NCBI RefSeq assembly: GCF_963664735.1
Contig: NZ_OY761553.1
Span: forward strand, 3,283,001 to 3,347,000
Direction of reading: 5' to 3'
DNA from: an uncultured Cohaesibacter sp.
GTDB taxonomy: Bacteria > Pseudomonadota > Alphaproteobacteria > Rhizobiales > Cohaesibacteraceae
Length of the DNA stretch: 64,000 nucleotides
In this document: positions 26,586 through 34,967 of the stretch, piece after piece
Numbering within the stretch: the first letter of the stretch is position 1
Layout of the letters: every line of letters starts with the position of its first letter
Program-made: the position numbers and the translations under genes
Notes under the pieces: generated by a model
What the model was told of the DNA's origin: nothing
Database searches by the model: none
What the model saw: only the letters and a program-made list of their open reading frames with translations

Positions 26586-27491
26586 TTACCCATGCGTTAT
26601 CAGGGTTCCGGCACCACCTTCGGTGAACAATTCAAGCAACACGGCGTGAGGAACCTTGCCATCGAGAATGACAACGCCTTCCACGCCCTTGTTTAGCGCG
26701 TCGATGCAGGTTTCGACCTTCGGGATCATGCCGCCGGAAATGGTGCCGTCTGCAATCAGGGCGTGGGCCTGCTTGATGGTGAGAGCCTTTATCAATTTGC
26801 CTTCCTTATCGAGCACCCCGGGAACATCGGTTAAGAACAACAGGCGTTTGGCGTCCACGGCTCCAGCGATTGCTCCGGCAAAAGTATCGGCATTGATATT
26901 GTAGGTCGCGCCATCAACACCCGGAGCAACCGGCGCGATAACCGGAATAAGCGCATCCTTGGCAACGATATCGAGCACGGAGCGATCAACCTTCTTGGGA
27001 TCGCCGACAAAGCCCAGATCAACGATTTCCTCGATCTTGCTATCCGGATCGCGGATGGTTCTGGTCAATTTTTCTGCCTGAACCATGTTGCCATCCTTGC
27101 CGCACAAGCCAATGGCGCGCCCGCCTTCGGCATTGATGTTGCTGACGATGGATTTGTTGATGGAACCGGCCAGCACCATTTCGACCACTTCAACCGTATG
27201 GGCATCGGTGACGCGCAAGCCGCCCTTGAATTCAGACTTGATGCCGAGCTTGTCGAGCATATTCTTGATCTGTGGGCCACCGCCGTGCACGACAACCGGT
27301 TTGACGCCAGATTGCTTGAGCAGCACAATATCGCGAGCGAAAGCCTGCCCAAGATCCTTGTCGCCCATTGCATGGCCACCATATTTGACGACAACGGTCT
27401 GGCCATCGTAACGCTGCATGAAGGGAAGCGCTTCAGATATGGTCTTGGCACGTTTGGCCGGGGTACTTGATTGATTGGATGTCTCGGACAT
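26586..27491 (-). CDS. argB: Acetylglutamate kinase
   Basis: A 301-residue amino-acid kinase that phosphorylates N-acetyl-L-glutamate, the second step of arginine synthesis. It has [13 protein letters not shown] with the catalytic Lys, [18 protein letters not shown] for substrate binding, [19 protein letters not shown] and the C-terminal [20 protein letters not shown]. The arginine-sensitive subtype usually has an extra N-terminal helix; the 20 residues before the core ([12 protein letters not shown]) fit that. It is the last gene of the rpmH-to-argB block. Confidence 0.97.
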   Translation of the reverse strand: MSETSNQSSTPAKRAKTISEALPFMQRYDGQTVVVKYGGHAMGDKDLGQAFARDIVLLKQSGVKPVVVHGGGPQIKNMLDKLGIKSEFKGGLRVTDAHTVEVVEMVLAGSINKSIVSNINAEGGRAIGLCGKDGNMVQAEKLTRTIRDPDSKIEEIVDLGFVGDPKKVDRSVLDIVAKDALIPVIAPVAPGVDGATYNINADTFAGAIAGAVDAKRLLFLTDVPGVLDKEGKLIKALTIKQAHALIADGTISGGMIPKVETCIDALNKGVEGVVILDGKVPHAVLLELFTEGGAGTLITHG

Positions 27492-27622
27492 GGCGCTTCT
27501 CTATATCTGGCAGGTTACTCAACTGAAGACGCTGTATAACGGCAAATATCTTAATAAGCAAGAAATCCAAAGGGATATGCCGCTTTTGTCACAATTTTTG
27601 AAACAATGTGCGGCAAGTGTTT

Positions 27623-28339
27623 TTACAGCCCGTCGGCCAAAAGCTGCATCTCTGCACGCAAACGCTTGATGCCGATCTTCTTTTCAGAGGACGTCAGCAA
27701 AATCTCGGGATGTGCGGCAGGGCGTTTCTTTAGTCCCAAATGCACCTTGTCCATGACCTTCTTGAGATCCTTGAGCTTGGTCTTGTCCACCTTGGTCAAA
27801 ATCACCTGATAGTTCACGGCGGCCTTGTCCAGTGTGGTCATGACTTCCAGATCACTGTCCTTCAGCCCGTGACGGCTGTCAATTAACACATAGACGCGAC
27901 GCAGATTCGGGCGCCCACGCAGATAGTCTAGAATGAGCTCGTTCCAGGCAGCGACTTCCTTTTTCGAGGCCTTGGCATAGCCATAGCCCGGCATGTCGCA
28001 AATCACCAAAGTCGCGTCTTTTTCCGGTCGGAAAAAATTGAGCTCTTTGGTGCGGCCCGGCGTGTTCGATGTTCTTGCCAAAGCCTTGCGGCCGGTAATC
28101 GCATTGAGCAAAGAGGATTTGCCAACATTTGACCTGCCTGCAAAGGCGATCTCTACACCCTCGACCGGCGGCAGCTGATGGAAGAATTTCGTGCCCCACA
28201 TGAAGTCCCATGCTTGCGCAAAGAGAAGTCTGCCCCGTTCGGCAAGCGCCGGGTCGATCTCATCATCTCCGACAAGCGCAGCAAGGCTTTCAGCGTCTTC
28301 GGTGGATGATGTTTGTTCGACTTGGTCTTCTTCGGTCAT
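27623..28339 (-). CDS. engB: Ribosome biogenesis GTP-binding protein EngB/YsxC/YihA
   Basis: A 238-residue GTPase acting in 50S subunit assembly and essential in many bacteria. GTPase motifs are G1 AGRSNVGKSSLL (about 70-80), G3 DMPGYG and G4 TKVDK, with the family TSNTPGRTKELNFF switch region. The N-terminus carries an acidic extension of about 40 residues, usual in alphaproteobacteria. It lies between argB and an inserted acetyltransferase gene, with a terminator at 28361-28390 on the upstream side. Confidence 0.96.
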   Translation of the reverse strand: MTEEDQVEQTSSTEDAESLAALVGDDEIDPALAERGRLLFAQAWDFMWGTKFFHQLPPVEGVEIAFAGRSNVGKSSLLNAITGRKALARTSNTPGRTKELNFFRPEKDATLVICDMPGYGYAKASKKEVAAWNELILDYLRGRPNLRRVYVLIDSRHGLKDSDLEVMTTLDKAAVNYQVILTKVDKTKLKDLKKVMDKVHLGLKKRPAAHPEILLTSSEKKIGIKRLRAEMQLLADGL

Positions 28340-28360
28340 GGCGAATTAGTCCTGATTTTG

Positions 28361-28390
28361 AAAAGGCAGAGGTTGGTTAGCCTGCCTTTT
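28361..28390 (-). terminator. Intrinsic terminator after the hexapeptide acetyltransferase gene
   Basis: AAAAGGCAG (28361-28369) and CTGCCTTTT (28382-28390) form a perfect 9-bp stem around a 12-base loop; A and T tracts on the two sides make it workable in both directions. On the minus strand it closes the acetyltransferase unit before engB. Confidence 0.75.
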
Positions 28391-28417
28391 ACTAGGAAAC
28401 AAGCGCGAAAGCGAGCT

Positions 28418-29098
28418 TTATGCGCCAAGCTCATCTGAAAAGGCCCTATAGGCTGTTTCTAGCGTATCGATATCTCCCCCTTGAATAAGGAGCCTATGTT
28501 CATTGATCCGCTCGATAGGCCAATTCCACCAGGCAATGGCCATCAATCTCTTTATGGAGGCGTCATCAAAGCGCAACCGGATCGGCTTGGCCGGATTACC
28601 AGCAACTATTGCATAGTTGGTCACATCGCTGGCGACCAGAGAACCGGCCCCAATGATCGCTCCCGATCCGATGGTCACACCCGGCATAATGGTTGCGTTA
28701 CGCCCGATCCAGACATCGTGCCCAACAACAGTATCGCCTCGAGAAAGGGTTTTGAATGCCTCAATGTCGAAGCCTTCACCCCATCCTCCGCCCATGATAC
28801 CGAACGGATAGCAGGAGATGCCGCGCATATCGTGATTGGCCCCGTTCATGATGAAGGTGACGCCGGTCGCCAAGGCACAGAATTTGCCAATTATCAGACG
28901 ATCTGAGAGAAAATCATAATGATAAAGCACATTTTTGTGCTCGAAGCTTTCCGGGCTCTCCGGGTCATCATAATAGGTGAACTCACCCACTTCGATGAGC
29001 GGATTGGTAATCAAGGGTTTGAGAAAGGCCGTGCGCTTGAACGCGGGAATGGGATAGGGATCATCCGGGTTCGGATTGGCTGAATGAGTGTTTTGCAT
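28418..29098 (-). CDS. CatB-related (xenobiotic-type) O-acetyltransferase
   Basis: A 226-residue left-handed beta-helix acetyltransferase. Hexapeptide repeats run through VVGHDVWIGRNATIMPGVTIGSGAIIGAGSLV in the second half. The core has FCALATGVTFIMNGANHDMRGISCYPF with the conserved catalytic His (NHDM), as in Vat and chloramphenicol acetyltransferases of the xenobiotic type. The real substrate is unknown and resistance should not be assumed. The start at 29098 follows AGGTAACT. The gene is bracketed by terminators at 29360-29388 and 28361-28390, forming its own transcription unit inside the yidC-engB interval. Confidence 0.9.
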   Translation of the reverse strand: MQNTHSANPNPDDPYPIPAFKRTAFLKPLITNPLIEVGEFTYYDDPESPESFEHKNVLYHYDFLSDRLIIGKFCALATGVTFIMNGANHDMRGISCYPFGIMGGGWGEGFDIEAFKTLSRGDTVVGHDVWIGRNATIMPGVTIGSGAIIGAGSLVASDVTNYAIVAGNPAKPIRLRFDDASIKRLMAIAWWNWPIERINEHRLLIQGGDIDTLETAYRAFSDELGA

Positions 29099-29359
29099 GA
29101 TAGTTACCTGTTCGAAGAGAAAAAGACGATTGAAAAGCGGCAGCCGATCACAGGACATGTGCAGCGAAAATCAACAGCGCATACGACGCAGGATTTTGGC
29201 TTGGTCTGGATCAAGTATGGCTGCTGTCAGTTGTTCATCGAACCGATTCGCTCAATTCACTTCGATTGCAAGATAGGTGCACGGTAGCAAATTTTGCTTT
29301 CCTGTTCATCCTCAAAGACGCGGCTGCAAGCAGTTGCCAGCTATCGTTGTATCCCTGCA
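29099..29359. other. Non-coding gap upstream of the acetyltransferase gene
   Basis: About 260 bases between the acetyltransferase start and the yidC terminator. It should contain the acetyltransferase promoter on the minus strand, but I found no convincing -35/-10 pair, no repeat and no credible gene. Confidence 0.5.
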
Positions 29360-29388
29360 ACAAAAAGGGCGGCTTAAAAGCCGCCCTC
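29360..29388 (-). terminator. Intrinsic terminator after yidC
   Basis: GGGCGGCT (29367-29374) pairs with AGCCGCCC (29379-29386) around TAAA; on the minus strand TTTTTG follows. It ends the rpmH-rnpA-yidC transcript. Confidence 0.9.
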
Positions 29389-29413
29389 ATGATCGTGTCT
29401 TTTTCAGGAAACT

Positions 29414-31219
29414 CTATTCGCTCTTTGGTTTGGAGCGCGAGAAAGTATCCTTGATATTCTGCCAGATTTCGACCTTCGTGCCATGTTTTTTCATGATGGT
29501 CGCCTGCTGGATAATGGACAGAGAGTTGTTCCACGCCCAATAGATCACCAAACCGGCCGGCATGTGCGCCAACATGAAAGTGAACATAATTGGCATCCAG
29601 GTGAAGATCATCTTCTGGGTCGGATCGGGAGGCGTCGGGTTCAGCTTCATCTGCACGAACATGGTAACACCCATGATCAGAGGCCAGATACCAATGGCAA
29701 GGAAGGACGGCGTATCCCACGGCACCAACCCGAACAAGGTGAACAGGTTGGTCGGATCGGGCGCAGACAAGTCCTGAATCCAGCCAAAGAACGGCGCATG
29801 ACGCATTTCGATGGTAGTATAGAGCACCTTGTAGAGAGAGAAGAATACCGGAATCTGGATGGCGATCGGTAAACAGCCGGCCAGCGGATTGACCTTCTCT
29901 TCCTGATAAAGCTTCATGATAGCTTGCTGCTGGGCTTGCTTGTCATCGCCCATATTCTTCTTGATTTCTTCCATCTTCGGCTGCAGCAGTTTCATCTTGG
30001 CCATGGAAGCATAGGACTTGCTGGCTAGCGGGAAGAAGATCGCCTTGACGCAAACGGTGATCAGAAGAACCGCGATACCGAAGTTGCCGACCAGACCATA
30101 AAGATGGTCGATAGCCCAGAACATCGGCTTGGTGATGAAGTAGAACCAGCCCCAGTCAATCATCAAATCGAAGTTGAGAGCATTGATCTTGTCTTCAACC
30201 CTTCTAAGGGTCGCAACTTCCTTGGCACCTGCAAACAAAGAGGTTTTATAGGAAGCGCTTGAACCGGCAGCCACGCTGATTGAATCGCCAAGATAATCAG
30301 ACTGATAGGCCGGTTTTCCTGCAATTTCATTGTAGCGGAAGCTTGGCTGGAAGGTCTGGCCTTGCGGCGGAATAACAGCCGTAGCCCAATATTTGTCGGT
30401 AATACCCACCCAGCCAGCATCTGTTTTTGAAGGTTGTTTCAGAACATCTTCAGCGATGTCCTTATATTTGACTTCCTGCAAACCATCTTCGCCGTCAACG
30501 CCGATCAAGCCCTCATGCAGAATATAGATGCCTGTGGTCTTGATCGTGCCATGACGCGAAATCAGGCCATATGGATAGAGTGCGATTGCTGCATCTGAGC
30601 TGTTTTCAACTTTCTGGTCGATGGTGAACAGATAATCATTATCCACAGAGATGGTGCGAACAAATGTAAGACCTGCACCGTTGTCCCAGGTGAGCACCAA
30701 AGGTTTGTCTAGCGTGAGCTTTGCTCCCTCTGGCGCTGTCCAGACAGTGTTGGCATCTGGAAGAGCGAGATCGCCTGAACCGGAAACCCAGCCGAATTCG
30801 GCATAATATGGCTGGCTGGACCCTGAAGGCGATAGCAGCGTGATGGTGGGACTGTCTTTTTCAAGGGTCTCACGATAGTCGTTCAGGTGAAGATCGTCGA
30901 TACGAGCACCAGTGAGGTTTATCGAACCGGACAGTTTTGGCGTGTCGATGGTGACACGCGCAGACTGAGACAGAGCCTCTTGCGGGCTAAGTGGAACGAC
31001 ACCAGCACTTGTTGGAGAAACATTGGCGGTGGAAGCGCCAGCACTAGGCGCTGTGTTGGCCTGTTCGGTGGTTCCTGCTTGCTCCGCCTGCTGAGCTGCA
31101 AGTTGTTCCTGCCGTGCCCGTTCTGCATCCATGCGAGGCCCGGCGACAAAATACTGCCATCCCAGCAACACAATGAAAGACAGGGCAATGGCAAGGAAGA
31201 GATTGCGATTATTTTCCAT
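29414..31219 (-). CDS. yidC: Membrane protein insertase YidC
   Basis: A 601-residue inner-membrane insertase that helps membrane proteins fold, alone or with SecYEG. The order is an N-terminal helix (RNLFLAIALSFIVLLGWQYF), a Ser/Ala-rich linker, the large periplasmic beta domain (about 90-350) and the conserved five-helix core. The core includes NFGIAVLLITVCVKAIFFPL, MKLLQPKMEEIKKNMGDDKQ, NPLAGCLPIAIQIPVFFSLY and FTFMLAHMPAGLVIYWAWNN. The C-terminus is short and basic (SRSKPKSE). It follows rnpA by 228 bases; no yidD is visible between them. Confidence 0.98.
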   Translation of the reverse strand: MENNRNLFLAIALSFIVLLGWQYFVAGPRMDAERARQEQLAAQQAEQAGTTEQANTAPSAGASTANVSPTSAGVVPLSPQEALSQSARVTIDTPKLSGSINLTGARIDDLHLNDYRETLEKDSPTITLLSPSGSSQPYYAEFGWVSGSGDLALPDANTVWTAPEGAKLTLDKPLVLTWDNGAGLTFVRTISVDNDYLFTIDQKVENSSDAAIALYPYGLISRHGTIKTTGIYILHEGLIGVDGEDGLQEVKYKDIAEDVLKQPSKTDAGWVGITDKYWATAVIPPQGQTFQPSFRYNEIAGKPAYQSDYLGDSISVAAGSSASYKTSLFAGAKEVATLRRVEDKINALNFDLMIDWGWFYFITKPMFWAIDHLYGLVGNFGIAVLLITVCVKAIFFPLASKSYASMAKMKLLQPKMEEIKKNMGDDKQAQQQAIMKLYQEEKVNPLAGCLPIAIQIPVFFSLYKVLYTTIEMRHAPFFGWIQDLSAPDPTNLFTLFGLVPWDTPSFLAIGIWPLIMGVTMFVQMKLNPTPPDPTQKMIFTWMPIMFTFMLAHMPAGLVIYWAWNNSLSIIQQATIMKKHGTKVEIWQNIKDTFSRSKPKSE

Positions 31220-31447
31220 CGACTTTCTTCATCCCATTATTGAGTGCCGAACTTGTTCGTGATCCGGACATTTATGACCTGACAAATTCGACTTGATAAA
31301 CACCCAATTGGCGCGTCGATGCAGCCAAGTCAAGTGTTTCGTTTCATTTTGCGGGCCGCAACCCAGCCCGAGGATCGGCTGAGAGTGGGACCAATTGTTC
31401 TATTCATCTTCGAACTGATACCAAAAATAGGCCAAGCGAGGCCACGA

Positions 31448-31891
31448 TCAGTTGCTTTTGATTGATTCACCGTCAGATGACTTTTCCGACAAATTGGAAG
31501 ATTTAGGAGCAGGTCGCTCTTTTCCAGATCGTTTCGGCGGACGGCGCATTCTATCGGTCTTTCCGGCTGCCAGATCCCGGGCACAGCCCTTGAAATCGGC
31601 ACAAAGAGAATCAAATGGCAGATGCAACGCCCCTTGTCTTCCTATGAGAACATAGTCCCAACCGGCTTGAAGATGTTCAGGTCCGAAAAGGCGTGCCACT
31701 TCCCGCAAACGGCGCTTAACTCTGTTTCGAATCACCGCATTGCCGACCTTCTTGGTCACAGTGAAGCCGATACGAGACGGATTCTTATCTTCAGGCTTGC
31801 GCTTGATCGCCTGAAGCACAAAACCGCGACGTGAGAGACGCACTCCACTGGCCGCGGCTAAGAATTCGCTGCGCTTTTTCAATCGAAGCAT
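31448..31891 (-). CDS. rnpA: Ribonuclease P protein component
   Basis: A 147-residue basic protein that assists the RNase P RNA in 5' tRNA maturation. It has the RNR signature VIRNRVKRRLREVARL, preceded by SRIGFTVTKKVGNA. The N-terminal MLRLKKRSEFLAAASG is typical. The C-terminus has about 25 extra polar residues rich in Lys, Pro and Ser. It lies downstream of rpmH, with two hairpins in the 134-base gap, in the near-universal rpmH-rnpA pairing. Confidence 0.96.
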   Translation of the reverse strand: MLRLKKRSEFLAAASGVRLSRRGFVLQAIKRKPEDKNPSRIGFTVTKKVGNAVIRNRVKRRLREVARLFGPEHLQAGWDYVLIGRQGALHLPFDSLCADFKGCARDLAAGKTDRMRRPPKRSGKERPAPKSSNLSEKSSDGESIKSN

Positions 31892-31970
31892 GCCAGCCTC
31901 CTTGAAGCGCTCCGAGGCTCAAGCATCTACGAACAAGGATGCTTCGCAAATGATTGTCCTGAACATGCAA

Positions 31971-32022
31971 AACCGCCAGATTTGAAGCTCAAAAGCCTAA
32001 ATTCTGGCGGTTATCGCAAATT
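31971..32022 (-). terminator. Terminator-like hairpin between rpmH and rnpA
   Basis: AACCGCCAGA (31971-31980) and TCTGGCGGTT (32013-32022) form a 10-bp stem with a 32-base loop that can pair further. On the minus strand TTTTGC follows. It may lower rnpA expression relative to rpmH. A second 7-bp stem, AAGCATC/GATGCTT (31921-31927 with 31938-31944), lies just before rnpA. Confidence 0.5.
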
Positions 32023-32025
32023 GCA

Positions 32026-32160
32026 TTAAGCAGAAAGACGCTTGCGTCCTTTTGCCCGGCGGCGTGCCAAGACCAGACGGCCGTTTTTGGTTGCCATACG
32101 AGCCCGGAAGCCGTGACGGCGCTTGCGCACCAATCGGCTTGGCTGATAAGTCCGTTTCAT
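32026..32160 (-). CDS. rpmH: 50S ribosomal protein L34
   Basis: A 44-residue ribosomal protein. Translating the minus strand from the ATG at 32160 gives [20 protein letters not shown] followed by [20 protein letters not shown] and RLSA, a textbook bacterial L34. It is the first gene of the rpmH-rnpA-yidC unit. A strong candidate promoter lies at 32275-32303 and an early terminator-like hairpin in its leader at 32216-32246. Confidence 0.98.
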   Translation of the reverse strand: MKRTYQPSRLVRKRRHGFRARMATKNGRLVLARRRAKGRKRLSA

Positions 32161-32215
32161 GGGCTTTATACCGCTTGCGCGGCCCCTTATTTGATTTTTT
32201 CAAATCTCACCAGAG

Positions 32216-32253
32216 CGGTAAAAATAAGCGCCTCCAAGGAGACGCCTTCCGCT
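32216..32253 (-). promoter_or_regulatory. Terminator-like hairpin in the rpmH leader (candidate attenuator)
   Basis: On the minus strand GCGTCTCC pairs with GGAGGCGC (32238-32245 with 32228-32235; one G-U pair, small loop), followed by TTATTTTTACC. An alternative longer pairing AGCGG/CCGCT (32249-32253 with 32214-32218) encloses the T tract. No minus-strand gene lies upstream for over 3 kb, so a terminator here can only act on the rpmH leader transcript. Confidence 0.5.
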
Positions 32254-32274
32254 ATCCTGATACACTTGTTGCGG

Positions 32275-32303
32275 CTTATACGGAGATGCGGGCTTTGAGT
32301 CAA
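32275..32303 (-). promoter_or_regulatory. Candidate sigma-70 promoter of rpmH-rnpA
   Basis: On the minus strand TTGACT (32303-32298) and TATAAG (32280-32275) are separated by exactly 17 bases, a near-consensus promoter. The start would be near 32268, giving a leader of about 108 bases before rpmH. Confidence 0.65.
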
Positions 32304-32561
32304 TCGTCAGCAATGAAAAAACGCCAATTTTTGACATTCAAACGATCTCAAACCCCCGAATATCTCGCTTGCTTGCAAAAAACGCTATTGGTTATCACGT
32401 AGACGATCGACTCTCTCACACGAATGTTACCTTTCTTTATCCTTCCATCAAATGACGGTGAGAGCGAATACAGGGCCCGTATTTGAGTCTATATAAGACT
32501 TATCTGGCATTTTTTCGAAAAGACAAATCCGGCACTATTCGTTCAACAAAGGCTTTCATTG
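32304..32561. other. Non-coding gap between rpmH promoter and the TVP38-type gene
   Basis: Roughly 260 bases without a credible gene. I looked for DnaA boxes because rpmH often neighbours the origin in other phyla and saw none. The promoter of the plus-strand membrane protein gene should lie here but is not obvious. Confidence 0.45.
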
Positions 32562-33365
32562 ATGACCGATCAGACCAATCACATAAGCCAAAGCCGACTG
32601 GCGGTAAGTCACTTCAAAAAGTGGGGGCCTCTCTTTTGCCTCCTTACCTTGATGCTGTTCGGATTTACCCAAGGGTGGTACGCCTATTTCTCACTGGATT
32701 CCCTTGTGCAAAATCGTAGCACATTGTCCGCTTTTGTAAGCAATCACTATTTGTTGGCGCTGCTCTCCTATGGTCTGGTTTATGCTTTGGCAGTGGCCTT
32801 GTCGTTCCCCGGAGCCAGTTTTCTCACGATCGTCGGAGGACTGTTGTTCGGTTGGATGATTGGCGGCATTTTTACCGTTTTGGCAGCAACGGCAGGCGCC
32901 AGCATTGTGTTCATTGCTGCAAGATCAGCCTTTGGCTCGTCTCTACGCGCTCGCGCAGGGAGCTTCACATCCCGCTTCACCGACGGTTTCATCGAGGACG
33001 CCTTCAGCTACCTTTTATTCCTGCGCCTTGTGCCACTGTTTCCCTTTTGGCTCGTCAATATTGTTCCAGCCTTGTTCAAAGTGCCACTGCCAACCTATCT
33101 GTCGGCAACCTTGATCGGGATCCTGCCAGGGACCTTTGCCTATGCGCTTGTCGGATCGGGGCTGGACAGCATCATTGACGCCCAGATCGCCGTTAACCCC
33201 GGTTGTTCCTCTCAGTCAAATTGCTCGCTGTCGCTGGACACCGGTTCGATCCTGACAAGAGAATTACTCGCCGCATTTGTTGCCATGGGGGTGGTATCCC
33301 TCCTGCCCCCAATTCTCAAGAGATGGAAAAATCGAACCAAATCGGGTGCTGGCAACCAAACATAA
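32562..33365 (+). CDS. TVP38/TMEM64-family (VTT domain) membrane protein
   Basis: A 267-residue inner-membrane protein of the DedA/TVP38 superfamily. About six hydrophobic segments are seen, with the VTT core FPGASFLTIVGGLLFGWMIGG and LRLVPLFPFWLVNIVPALF, followed by PGTFAYALVGSGLDSII. Relatives are implicated in lipid scrambling or transport, but the substrate here is unknown. ATG 32562 is preferred over the overlapping TTG 32559. It is followed at 47 bases by a MerA/LPD-like flavoprotein, a recurrent pairing that suggests a shared redox-linked role. Confidence 0.88.
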   Translation: MTDQTNHISQSRLAVSHFKKWGPLFCLLTLMLFGFTQGWYAYFSLDSLVQNRSTLSAFVSNHYLLALLSYGLVYALAVALSFPGASFLTIVGGLLFGWMIGGIFTVLAATAGASIVFIAARSAFGSSLRARAGSFTSRFTDGFIEDAFSYLLFLRLVPLFPFWLVNIVPALFKVPLPTYLSATLIGILPGTFAYALVGSGLDSIIDAQIAVNPGCSSQSNCSLSLDTGSILTRELLAAFVAMGVVSLLPPILKRWKNRTKSGAGNQT

Positions 33366-33411
33366 TCGATAACGCAAGCCTCTCAATGCGGCTCACATTT
33401 TGGAATAGGCC

Positions 33412-34887
33412 ATGAGCGAAACAATCAGTGCAGACATCTGTGTGATCGGAGCGGGATCCGGCGGGCTTTCCGTGGCCGCTGCTGCTGCGGTATTTGGCGA
33501 GAAAGTTGTCTTGCTGGAAAAAGGCAAAATGGGCGGCGATTGCCTTAATACCGGCTGCGTGCCGTCCAAAGCGCTGATTGCTGCGGCCAAATATGCGCAA
33601 TCCATGCGCAAGGCAAACCGGTTCGGCATCAGCTCGGTTGAACCGCGGGTCGATTTTCAAGCCGTACATGATCACATTGAAGCTGTCATCCGGGACATTG
33701 CACCCAACGATTCGGTTGAACGGTTCGAGGGGCTTGGCGTCACCGTGATCAACAAGGCCGCCCGCTTCAAGGATGCGCGCACGGTTATCACGGACGACGA
33801 AGAAACAGAGATAAAGGCGCGCGCCTATGTGATCGCAACAGGGTCTTCGCCTGCAATGCCGCCAATCGAAGGTATTGAGACTATTCGATATCTGACAAAT
33901 GAGTCCATTTTCTCGCTCACCGAGAAGCCAGATCGTCTGGTCATCATTGGCGGAGGTCCCGTCGGAGCTGAACTTGCTCAGGCTCACCACAGATTGGGGA
34001 CGGAGGTCATTTTGCTGGAAGCCCAAGGCGTTCTTTCACGCGAGGATCCGGAATGCGCGTCACTGGTGGTTGACCAGCTAAGGCTCGAAGGTGTGATCGT
34101 TCATGAAGGAATTACGATAACCAGCATAGAGCCCGGCACCGATCCGGAAGGAAATCCTTTCGGGGCGAAGCTGCATGTTTCTCTTGGCTCTGAAGACCAA
34201 GCCAATGCTGGCAGCAATAATCAGGCGGTTATCGAGGCCAGCCATCTGCTGGTTGCCACTGGTAGAAGGCCCAATATCGAGCATCTCGGCCTTGATGAAG
34301 CGAACATCCGATACACCGAACGGGGCATCGAGGTCAAACCCACGCTCAGAACCAGCAACAAACGTGTTTACGCTATTGGGGATGTAACGGGTGGTATGCA
34401 ATTTACCCATGTTGCGGGCTATCACGCAGGCCTTGTTGTCCGCAATATTCTCTTCAAGATGGGTGCCAAGGAGGATTTGGCCATCCTGCCCCGCGTGACC
34501 TTCACCGATCCGGAACTTGCCCATGTCGGCTACAGCGAGGAGCAAGCCCGAGAGAAATTCAAATCAGTCCGCGTATTGCGATGGTCTTATGGCGAGAATG
34601 ACCGCGCTCAGGCCGAACGGGAAACTACCGGCTTCATAAAAGTCATCACCAACAGAAAGGGCACCGTATTGAGTGCATCGATTGTCGGGGCCAATGCTGG
34701 TGAGATTATCAATATGTGGGCGCTGATCGTTTCTCAGAAGATGAACATCAAGGCAATTACGAGCTATATTTCACCTTACCCGACCTATTCCGAAATCGGG
34801 CGCAGAGCGGCTATCAGCTATTTTGAGGATTTGCCGGACAGGCCAGCCATTCGACGCGTTATTTCGGTTCTGAAAAAATTCGGTTAG
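33412..34887 (+). CDS. Pyridine nucleotide-disulfide oxidoreductase (MerA/lipoamide dehydrogenase-like)
   Basis: A 491-residue FAD enzyme. FAD binding is by CVIGAGSGGLSVAAAAA, the redox-active disulfide is in GGDCLNTGCVPSKAL (about residues 43-57), the NAD(P)H site is VIIGGGPVGAELAQA, and the second FAD motif is RVYAIGDVTGG. There is no N-terminal heavy-metal domain and no C-terminal vicinal Cys pair, so it is not a true mercuric reductase. The lipoamide-dehydrogenase His-Glu active site (HPT-x-SE) is replaced by SPYPTYSE, with Tyr at the His position. Its substrate is unknown; it probably works with the preceding TVP38-type protein. Confidence 0.88.
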   Translation: MSETISADICVIGAGSGGLSVAAAAAVFGEKVVLLEKGKMGGDCLNTGCVPSKALIAAAKYAQSMRKANRFGISSVEPRVDFQAVHDHIEAVIRDIAPNDSVERFEGLGVTVINKAARFKDARTVITDDEETEIKARAYVIATGSSPAMPPIEGIETIRYLTNESIFSLTEKPDRLVIIGGGPVGAELAQAHHRLGTEVILLEAQGVLSREDPECASLVVDQLRLEGVIVHEGITITSIEPGTDPEGNPFGAKLHVSLGSEDQANAGSNNQAVIEASHLLVATGRRPNIEHLGLDEANIRYTERGIEVKPTLRTSNKRVYAIGDVTGGMQFTHVAGYHAGLVVRNILFKMGAKEDLAILPRVTFTDPELAHVGYSEEQAREKFKSVRVLRWSYGENDRAQAERETTGFIKVITNRKGTVLSASIVGANAGEIINMWALIVSQKMNIKAITSYISPYPTYSEIGRRAAISYFEDLPDRPAIRRVISVLKKFG

Positions 34888-34967
34888 GGGATGCAACGCA
34901 AAGCAAGAAAGAGTATGACAGGAGGCCTATAGACACCTATTCCACACTTTGAAATGGTACTTTGACT

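Noticed and set aside
28418-29098. Chloramphenicol or streptogramin resistance gene
   Set aside because: The fold matches xenobiotic acetyltransferases, but most chromosomal members of this family have unknown substrates and nothing here indicates antibiotic specificity.
31220-31447. yidD between rnpA and yidC
   Set aside because: No minus-strand frame with the YidD cysteine-rich pattern is present in the 228-base gap.
32161-32561. Chromosome origin next to rpmH
   Set aside because: No DnaA-box cluster (TTATCCACA-like) or AT-rich unwinding repeat, and dnaA/dnaN are absent; in this order rpmH is not at the origin.
33412-34887. Mercuric reductase merA
   Set aside because: No heavy-metal-associated N-terminal domain, no C-terminal vicinal cysteines and no mer regulator or transport genes nearby.
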